A DNA stretch of 11,222 nucleotides from an uncultured Prevotella sp. (GTDB taxonomy: Bacteria > Bacteroidota > Bacteroidia > Bacteroidales > Bacteroidaceae), in assembly GCA_900548195.1 (NCBI GenBank), contig URJQ01000093.1, positions 1-11,222 on the forward strand, given 5' to 3'. Shown piece after piece: positions 6,380 through 11,222 of this stretch. The position numbers and the translations under genes were made by a program. The notes beneath the pieces were generated by a model. It was given only the letters and a program-made list of their open reading frames with translations, did no database searches and was not told where the DNA came from. Position 1 is the stretch's first letter. The number at the start of each line of letters is the position of its first letter.

Positions 6380-7747
6380 ATGAATCTTGACATTTTGACA
6401 GCCATCTCACCAGTCGATGGCAGATACAGAGGAAAGACGGAAAGTCTTGCCGAGTATTTCTCCGAGTTTGCACTCATCAGATATAGAGTGCGCGTAGAGA
6501 TAGAGTATTTCATCGCCCTCTGCGAACTACCACTCCCACAACTTAAGAACTTCGACAAAGCCCTTTTCCCACAGCTCCGCGAAATATATCAGAATTTCAC
6601 AGAGGTGGACGCACAACGCGTGAAGGACATAGAAAAGGTGACAAACCATGATGTCAAGGCGGTAGAGTACTTCATCAAGGAAAAACTTGACGAAATGGAG
6701 AAAAACGGTCTCGGAGAAGGATATTTCGAGCAGAGCCGCGAATTCATACATTTCGGACTCACTTCACAGGACATCAACAACACCAGCGTGCCTCTCTCTG
6801 TCAAAGAAGCACTCAATAATGTCTTTATCCCACAGGTAGAAGAACTCATCGCACAGCTCAATGAGTATGCTGAAGAGTGGAAAGACGTTCCTATGCTCGC
6901 TAAGACACACGGACAGCCTGCTTCCCCTACAAGACTCGGAAAGGAAATAATGGTTTTCGTATATCGACTCAACGAACAGCTCCAGCTGCTCAAAGCATGC
7001 AAGCATACAGCTAAGTTCGGTGGCGCTACTGGCAACTATAACGCTCATCATGTGGCTTACCCAGAGTATGATTGGCGTGCTTTCGGAAACAAATTTGTAA
7101 GCGAAAAGCTCGGACTGGAGCGTGAACAGTTCACCACTCAGATTTCTAATTACGACCATCTGAGCTCCATCTTCGACGCAATTCGCCGTATCAACACCAT
7201 CATCATCGACCTCGACCGCGACTTCTGGATGTATATCTCTATGGAATACTTCAAGCAGAAGATCAAAGCTGGCGAAGTAGGCTCAAGCGCAATGCCACAC
7301 AAGGTAAACCCTATTGACTACGAAAACTCTGAAGGCAACCTCGGCATCGCTAACGCTATTCTCCAGTTCCTCAGCCAGAAGCTCCCTATCAGCAGACTTC
7401 AGCGTGACCTTACCGACTCCACCGTGCTCCGCAACATCGGTGTGCCTCTCGGTCATTCTGTCATCGCTATACAGAGCACACTCAAGGGACTCCGCAAACT
7501 TATCCTCAACGAAGAGGCTCTTCAGCGCGACCTTGACAACACTTGGGCTGTAGTGGCTGAAGCTATCCAGACCATCCTGCGCCGTGAAGCTTACCCTCAT
7601 CCTTATGAGGCTCTCAAGGCTCTCACACGCACCAACAAGCACATGGATGAGAAAACCATTCATGAGTTTATCCAGACTCTGGATGTCAGCGACGCTGTAA
7701 AGGCAGAATTGATGAATATCACTCCAGGAAACTACACAGGCATTTGA
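6380..7747 (+). CDS. purB: Adenylosuccinate lyase
   Basis: PurB acts twice in purine synthesis: it releases fumarate from SAICAR in IMP synthesis, and from adenylosuccinate to give AMP. The 455-residue product starts MNLDILTAISPVDGRYRGKT, like the E. coli-type enzyme (456 residues). It shows HFGLTSQDINNT at about 124-135, the catalytic histidine region KTHGQPASPT (His177), and the fumarase-superfamily signature GSSAMPHKVNPIDYENSEGN at 301-320, whose Ser pair supplies the mobile-loop nucleophile. It ends ITPGNYTGI. The start fits the family's N-terminus; no clear ribosome-binding site precedes it beyond an A-rich stretch with AGG. It has its own promoter (6128-6159) and no obvious T-run terminator after the stop. 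Its pathway partner guaB lies at the other end of the window, but the two are not linked in one operon. Confidence 0.97.
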   Translation: MNLDILTAISPVDGRYRGKTESLAEYFSEFALIRYRVRVEIEYFIALCELPLPQLKNFDKALFPQLREIYQNFTEVDAQRVKDIEKVTNHDVKAVEYFIKEKLDEMEKNGLGEGYFEQSREFIHFGLTSQDINNTSVPLSVKEALNNVFIPQVEELIAQLNEYAEEWKDVPMLAKTHGQPASPTRLGKEIMVFVYRLNEQLQLLKACKHTAKFGGATGNYNAHHVAYPEYDWRAFGNKFVSEKLGLEREQFTTQISNYDHLSSIFDAIRRINTIIIDLDRDFWMYISMEYFKQKIKAGEVGSSAMPHKVNPIDYENSEGNLGIANAILQFLSQKLPISRLQRDLTDSTVLRNIGVPLGHSVIAIQSTLKGLRKLILNEEALQRDLDNTWAVVAEAIQTILRREAYPHPYEALKALTRTNKHMDEKTIHEFIQTLDVSDAVKAELMNITPGNYTGI

Positions 7748-7771
7748 TCTGTTACAAGTAGGTGATCAGAA

Positions 7772-7900
7772 TTATTTTTATAATAGCTATGCTTTATTGT
7801 GATGCAGCTACGTTCTGTAGAAAAAGGAATGATGCGGGCATCATGACTTATGAAACAGGACGTAGATGCGCACAAGAGAGTATAGATATTATAATAATGA
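7772..7900 (+). ncRNA. Candidate structured RNA: 129-nt near-continuous hairpin
   Basis: From 7772 to 7900 the sequence folds on itself almost end to end, with CGGG (7835-7838) as apical loop. Helices from the outside are: 7772-7776/7896-7900; TTATAATA/TATTATAA (7778-7785/7887-7894); CTAT/ATAG, continuing through G-U, C-G, U-A, U-G and U-A; TTGTG/CACAA (7797-7801/7871-7875); GCA/TGC; CTACGTTCTGT/ACAGGACGTAG (7808-7818/7855-7865); AAG/CTT (7824-7826/7847-7849); ATGATG/CATCAT (7829-7834/7839-7844). Non-canonical positions are almost all G-A or A-A, including two tandem GA/AG steps (7820-7821 with 7852-7853, 7827-7828 with 7845-7846). Several G-U pairs but no A-C pairs occur on this strand, which favours a plus-strand RNA. 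No family is recognised, no promoter box precedes it and no T-run follows. It may be the 3' UTR of purB, the leader of the next gene, or an independent RNA. Confidence 0.6.
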
Positions 7901-7932
7901 AAAACAAATATTATTATCTATTCATTAAAAAA

Positions 7933-7940
7933 TAATTTTG
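7933..7940 (+). promoter_or_regulatory. Weak candidate promoter for the pseudouridine synthase gene
   Basis: TAATTTTG matches the -7 consensus TAnnTTTG. The -33 position 20 bp upstream is TATT, not TTTG, so the match is only partial. It would place the start near 7945 and give a leader of about 120 nt that includes the hairpin at 7962-8000. If real, the large hairpin at 7772-7900 would lie outside this transcript. Confidence 0.35.
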
Positions 7941-7961
7941 ATTACCTACTACAGATAAACG

Positions 7962-8000
7962 AATATCCCATGGATTGGCATCGCCTTTCCATAGGATATT
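7962..8000 (+). other. 39-nt hairpin in the leader of the pseudouridine synthase gene
   Basis: AATATCC (7962-7968) pairs with GGATATT (7994-8000). One C/A mismatch is followed by ATGG/CCAT (7970-7973/7989-7992), a small internal loop and GGC/GCC (7977-7979/7983-7985) with an ATC loop. No T-run follows, so it is not a standard terminator. It lies 68 bp before the start codon at 8068 and may act in the 5' UTR. Confidence 0.5.
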
Positions 8001-8067
8001 TCAATAGAAAACATTTTATTCAGATTCAATTTTTAAAGATTATTTTTCAAAAGTAAAATTAAAGTAA

Positions 8068-9483
8068 ATGGAAACACAAAACGAAAACATCGAAAAGGCG
8101 CAGAATACTAATTCTGGCGAGACAACCCGTGAGGGCAATTATCAGGAAGGTGGTTACACTCCACGTCCTCGTCAGCGTGTGCGCATCGGACAGCGTGCTG
8201 CTTATTCTTCTGACCACGGTCCTCGTCAGGGCTATCGCCCACAGCGTAGCAACGACGACAACGAATTCCGTCCTGAAGGATTTGGCGCAAATCTCATGAA
8301 CAACCGTCCACAGCGCGAAGATAGAGGGGGATACCAGCCACGTGAAGGTTATCAGCAGCGTGATGGTTACCAGCAGCGAGGCGGATATGGCCAGCAGCGA
8401 GGCGGATACCAGCAGCGTCAGGGGGGCTATCGTCCACGTTATCAGAATGATGGTGAATACCAGCAGGGCGGCTATCAGCGTAATCAATATCGTCCACAAT
8501 ATAATAACAACAATGAAGGGGAAGGCTCTGAAGAGCAGATGAACAACGGTTACCAGCCACGTCAGGGCGGTTATCAGCAGCGTGGTGGTTACGGCCAGCA
8601 GCGCGGTGGTTACGGTCAGCAGCGTGGTGGTTACGGCCAGCAGCGTGGCGGATATGGTCAGGGTGGCTACGGTCAGCGCCGTCAGCATTCTGCAGATTAC
8701 GATCCAAATGCTAAGTACTCAATGAAGAAACGCATCGAGTATGCAGAAAATAATATCGACCCAACACAGCCACTTCGTCTTAATAAGTTCCTCGCTAACG
8801 CAGGCGTATGCTCACGTCGTGAGGCTGATGATTTCATCGAAGCAGGCGTAGTAACCGTTAATGGAGAGGTTGTTACCGAACTCGGAACAAAGATTCTCCG
8901 CACTGACGAGGTTCGTTTCCACGATCAGCCTGTAACTCTTGAGAAGAAAGTTTACGTTCTCCTCAACAAGCCAAAGGACTATGTCACCACTACTGATGAC
9001 CCACAGCAGCGCAAGGTCGTAATGGACCTCGTAAAGGACGCTTGCCCTGAGCGCATCTACCCTGTAGGACGTCTCGACCGCAACACTACCGGCGTGCTTC
9101 TTCTCACTAACGATGGTGACCTCGCAAGTAAGCTCACTCACCCTAAGTTCCTGAAGAAGAAGGTTTACCACGTATATCTCGACAAGAACGTGACAGCTTA
9201 CGATATGCAGCAGATTGCTGACGGTATCACCCTCGATGATGGTGAAATCAAGGCTGACGCTATCGAATATGCTTCTCCTACCGACAAGAAGCAGGTAGGT
9301 ATCGAGATTCATTCTGGCAAGAACCGTATCGTGCGCCGTATCTTCGAAAGCCTCGGCTATCACGTTACAAAGCTTGATCGCGTGCAGTTTGCTGGCCTCA
9401 CTAAGAAGAATCTGCGTCGCGGTGACTGGCGCTTCCTCACTGAGAAGGAAGTTGATATGCTCCGCATGGGCGCTTTCGAGTAA
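8068..9483 (+). CDS. rluB: RluB-type rRNA pseudouridine synthase with long RGG-type N-terminal extension
   Basis: The RsuA/RluB family converts specific uridines in ribosomal RNA to pseudouridine. In this 471-residue protein the enzyme occupies the C-terminal 240 residues: an S4 RNA-binding domain at about 236-283 (LNKFLANAGVCSRREADDFI) and the catalytic domain with VGRLDRNTTGVLLLTNDGD, in which Asp337 is the catalytic aspartate. GKNRIVRRIFESLGY lies at 417-431. ASKLTHP after the catalytic motif is closer to RluB than to RsuA, but the target base cannot be read from sequence. Residues 1 to about 215 are low-complexity, rich in Gln, Arg, Gly, Tyr and Asn, with repeats of the GQQRGGY type, probably a disordered RNA-binding arm. 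Such extensions occur in Bacteroidetes homologues and are absent from the roughly 290-residue E. coli RluB. The ATG at 8068 begins the extension. asnS follows 124 bp downstream on the same strand. Confidence 0.9.
   Translation: METQNENIEKAQNTNSGETTREGNYQEGGYTPRPRQRVRIGQRAAYSSDHGPRQGYRPQRSNDDNEFRPEGFGANLMNNRPQREDRGGYQPREGYQQRDGYQQRGGYGQQRGGYQQRQGGYRPRYQNDGEYQQGGYQRNQYRPQYNNNNEGEGSEEQMNNGYQPRQGGYQQRGGYGQQRGGYGQQRGGYGQQRGGYGQGGYGQRRQHSADYDPNAKYSMKKRIEYAENNIDPTQPLRLNKFLANAGVCSRREADDFIEAGVVTVNGEVVTELGTKILRTDEVRFHDQPVTLEKKVYVLLNKPKDYVTTTDDPQQRKVVMDLVKDACPERIYPVGRLDRNTTGVLLLTNDGDLASKLTHPKFLKKKVYHVYLDKNVTAYDMQQIADGITLDDGEIKADAIEYASPTDKKQVGIEIHSGKNRIVRRIFESLGYHVTKLDRVQFAGLTKKNLRRGDWRFLTEKEVDMLRMGAFE
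8581..8679 (+). repeat. In-gene 21-bp repeats encoding GQQRGGY units
   Basis: Residues about 172-204 of the pseudouridine synthase are built from consecutive GQQRGGY heptads, encoded by near-identical 21-bp units that differ mainly at third positions. A looser set lies at about 8341-8421. Such tracts can expand or contract by replication slippage, so the length of this arm may vary between strains. Confidence 0.85.
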
Positions 9484-9536
9484 AAGGAACATCCATATCA
9501 GGGCACTTTCGAGTAAAAGGAACATCCATATCAGGG
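9473..9536 (+). repeat. 33-bp tandem duplication spanning the stop codon
   Basis: A 31-bp stretch beginning CTTTCGAGTAAAAGG occurs at 9473-9503 and, without a mismatch, again at 9506-9536, giving a period of 33 bp. The first copy contains the last codons and the TAA of the pseudouridine synthase gene. Because 33 is a multiple of three, the second copy repeats Phe-Glu-stop in the same reading frame ten codons later. The second copy also supplies the left arm of the hairpin at 9532-9553. Confidence 0.95.
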
Positions 9537-9581
9537 TGTTTCCAAAAACCCTGCCACTGTGTCGGGCGCGTTACCGCCCGA
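9532..9581 (+). other. Two hairpins between the pseudouridine synthase gene and asnS
   Basis: CAGGGT (9532-9537) pairs with ACCCTG (9548-9553). Then TCGGGCG (9562-9568) pairs perfectly with CGCCCGA (9575-9581) around CGTTAC. An A-rich run follows instead of a T-run, so neither is a classical terminator on this strand. They sit 26 bp before the asnS ATG and no promoter box lies between, so asnS is probably cotranscribed with the gene before it, with these hairpins modulating processing or readthrough. They could also be part of a dispersed repeat. Confidence 0.5.
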
Positions 9582-9607
9582 TATAACAAAAAAAACAAAA
9601 CCAAACA

Positions 9608-11005
9608 ATGAAAAGAACAAAGATAACAGATGCTCTCAAGAGCACTGCTTTCGGTCAGCCTATCGACGTCAAAGGATGGGTGCGCAGCCACCGCTCAAGC
9701 AAGGCTGTTGACTTTATCGCTCTCAACGATGGTTCCACCATCAAGAACATCCAGGTCGTAGTGGACGTGGAGAAGTTTGATGCTGACATGCTCAAGCAGA
9801 TCACTACTGGCGCCTGCATCCACGTAGAAGGCATCCTCGTGGAAAGCCAAGGTAAGGGTCAGACTTCTGAAGTCCAGGCTTCTTCCATCGAAATATACGG
9901 TCTCTGTGGCAGCGACTACCCAATGCAGAAGAAGGGACAGTCATTCGAGTATATGCGTAAATACGCTCACATGCGCCTTCGCACCAACACTTTCGGTGCC
10001 GTAATGCGCATACGTCACAATATGGCAATGGCTATCCATACTTATTTCCATGAGCATGGATACTTCTATTTCCATTCTCCTCTCATCACTGCTTCTGACT
10101 GTGAGGGAGCAGGACAGATGTTCCAGGTTACCACAAAAAACCTCTATGACCTGAAGAAGGACGCTGACGGAAAGATTATCTATGACGATGATTTCTTCGG
10201 AAAGCAAACTTCACTCACCGTTTCTGGACAGCTTGAAGGCGAACTCGGTGCTACTGCACTCGGCTCTATCTACACCTTCGGTCCTACTTTCCGTGCAGAG
10301 AATTCCAACACTCCACGTCACTTGGCTGAGTTCTGGATGATTGAGCCTGAGGTTTGCTTCATTGATATGGACGACCTCATGGACCTTGAGGAAGACTTCA
10401 TCAAGTATTGCGTAAAGTGGGCTCTCGACAATTGCCAGGACGACCTCCAGTTCCTCAACCAGATGATCGACAAGTCGCTCCTGCAGACCTTGGAGAGCGT
10501 GGTCAAGGAGGACTTTGTTCGCTTGACTTATACCGAGGGTATCGAAATCCTGCAGCAGGCCGTCAAGGATGGCCATAAGTTTGAGTTCCCCATCTCGGGT
10601 TGGGGCATGGACCTGGCCAGCGAGCACGAGCGTTATCTCGTGGAGGAGCATTTCAAGCGCCCCGTCATCATGACCGATTATCCCGCAGAGATCAAGTCGT
10701 TCTACATGAAGAAGAACCCCGACGGCAAGACCATGCAGGGTACCGATGTGCTTTTCCCGCGTATTGGCGAGATCATCGGCGGCTCTGTGCGTGAGGAGAG
10801 CTATGAGAAGCTTATGAGCGAGATTGAGCGCCGTGGCATGCGCGAGCAGACCTACGACTGGTATCTCGACACACGTAAGTATGGCTCGTGCCCCCACGCA
10901 GGATTCGGACTGGGCTTCGAGCGCCTCATCCTCTTCGTTACGGGCATGCAGAACATTCGCGACGTCATTCCTTTCCCGCGTACACCGAAGAACGCTGAGT
11001 TCTAA
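9608..11005 (+). CDS. asnS: Asparaginyl-tRNA synthetase, with a change of codon usage in its last third
   Basis: AsnRS charges tRNA-Asn with asparagine. The 465-residue product matches the class IIb family: an OB-fold anticodon-binding domain at about 1-105 (IDVKGWVRSHRSSKAVDFIALNDG), class II motif 2 FRAENSNTPRHLAEFWMIEPE-like from 228 on, and motif 3 GFGLGFERLILFVTG from 432 (Arg439), ending IPFPRTPKNAEF. The protein is complete. The DNA is not uniform. Before about 10440 proline uses only CCT/CCA, no TCG serine appears, and GAA, GTA and GGA are common. After about 10475 proline is CCC or CCG in 8 of 9 cases, TCG occurs four times, and GAA, GTA and GGA become rare. This suggests that the 3' third has a different origin. 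No promoter is visible directly upstream; transcription probably comes from the preceding gene and ends at 11032-11075. Confidence 0.96.
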   Translation: MKRTKITDALKSTAFGQPIDVKGWVRSHRSSKAVDFIALNDGSTIKNIQVVVDVEKFDADMLKQITTGACIHVEGILVESQGKGQTSEVQASSIEIYGLCGSDYPMQKKGQSFEYMRKYAHMRLRTNTFGAVMRIRHNMAMAIHTYFHEHGYFYFHSPLITASDCEGAGQMFQVTTKNLYDLKKDADGKIIYDDDFFGKQTSLTVSGQLEGELGATALGSIYTFGPTFRAENSNTPRHLAEFWMIEPEVCFIDMDDLMDLEEDFIKYCVKWALDNCQDDLQFLNQMIDKSLLQTLESVVKEDFVRLTYTEGIEILQQAVKDGHKFEFPISGWGMDLASEHERYLVEEHFKRPVIMTDYPAEIKSFYMKKNPDGKTMQGTDVLFPRIGEIIGGSVREESYEKLMSEIERRGMREQTYDWYLDTRKYGSCPHAGFGLGFERLILFVTGMQNIRDVIPFPRTPKNAEF

Positions 11006-11031
11006 AGCACGCGATACATTGACCTAATCAT

Positions 11032-11075
11032 AACGCTTGGCGATGAAGGAGCAATCCTCCTCGCCAAGCGTTTTT
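11032..11075 (+). terminator. Strong intrinsic terminator after asnS
   Basis: AACGCTTGGCGA (11032-11043) pairs with TCGCCAAGCGTT (11061-11072), a perfect 12-bp stem. The 17-nt loop can form an extra AGGA/TCCT stem. The stem runs into TTTTT (11071-11075). The complementary strand shows AA before the stem, so it could partly work in both directions for a gene converging from the right. Confidence 0.93.
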
Positions 11076-11222
11076 GGTTGGTGGGGTGGGGCAGTGGCGT
11101 TGGCATTTGTCCCCATTCCTATGAACTCAAATCGTCATTAGACTGGAATAGGTAAAATGGTAGGTTGTTATTGTTTCTTTCCAACTCTTGTCAGCGTTTC
11201 TTTCGGCATCTTGCTTCCATTC
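11076..11222. other. Window end; possible tail of a minus-strand gene
   Basis: No complete gene fits here. On the reverse strand two frames run in from the edge. One ends with TGA at 11127-11129 and would give a 31-residue tail containing ERNADKSWKETITTYHF. The other ends with TAA at about 11168-11170 and would give 17 residues including MPKETLTRVGKKQ. I cannot choose between them or exclude that both are chance. The first 45 bp after the terminator are G-rich. Confidence 0.25.

Noticed and set aside
7772..7900. SRP RNA or terminator of purB as identity of the long hairpin.
   Set aside because: The conserved SRP loop domain with its GGAA/GNAR tetraloop is missing, and no T-run follows the outer stem.
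8059..8707. Long open frames on the minus strand (209 and 137 residues) opposite the RGG-type arm.
   Set aside because: They are Thr/Leu/Val- and His/Ala/Asp-rich shadows of the Q/R/G/Y repeats. The plus-strand frame continues directly into a recognised S4 and pseudouridine synthase domain.
9562..9581. Terminator separating rluB from asnS.
   Set aside because: The 7-bp stem is followed by an A-rich stretch, and asnS would then have no visible promoter.
9704..10897. Minus-strand frames of up to 228 residues opposite asnS.
   Set aside because: The plus-strand frame is a complete AsnRS with class II motifs; the opposite frames have no recognisable features.

Overview
The window reads as a chromosomal housekeeping segment of a Bacteroidales bacterium, most likely a gut Prevotella/Segatella-type organism. 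The reasons are the conserved block clpP-clpX-recQ-guaB, promoters of the Bacteroidetes type (TTTG or CTTG, 20 bp, then TAnnTTTG) in front of the clp genes, the tRNA and purB, few Shine-Dalgarno sites, and an arginine/glycine-rich pseudouridine synthase of a kind common in this phylum. The species assignment is inference.

Left arm, all on the minus strand and read from right to left: clpP (Clp protease subunit), clpX (its AAA+ unfoldase, GTG start), recQ (DNA helicase) and the first 215 codons of guaB (IMP dehydrogenase), which runs off the window. clpP has its own promoter, and trigger factor (tig), often found just upstream of it in this phylum, is absent. ClpP carries Asn where the catalytic Asp is expected.

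Centre, 5079-5913: about 830 bp with no convincing gene. Its plus strand is extremely poor in G and rich in C. It contains four tandem 22-bp repeats, palindromes, C-tracts that could form G-quadruplexes on the other strand, and one doubtful 37-codon ORF.

Right arm, plus strand: a self-contained tRNA-Val(UAC) unit with a near-perfect promoter and terminator; purB with its own promoter; a 320-bp spacer; an RluB-type pseudouridine synthase with a roughly 210-residue RGG/QQRGGY-type extension; and asnS, closed by a strong terminator. purB acts in purine synthesis, and guaB at the other end makes the GMP branch. The synthase, asnS and the tRNA belong to translation, while clpXP and recQ cover protein quality control and DNA repair.

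The most interesting unexplained structure is a 129-nt nearly continuous hairpin (7772-7900) between purB and the synthase gene. Its mismatches are mostly purine-purine and include two tandem G-A/A-G steps, and it has G-U but no A-C mismatches, which points to a plus-strand structured RNA. Other items worth checking are the ClpP Ser-His-Asn triad, an abrupt codon-usage change inside asnS near 10440-10480 (recombination or a chimeric assembly), the 22-bp repeat array, and a 33-bp duplication over the stop codon of the pseudouridine synthase gene. All sequence counts were made by hand.
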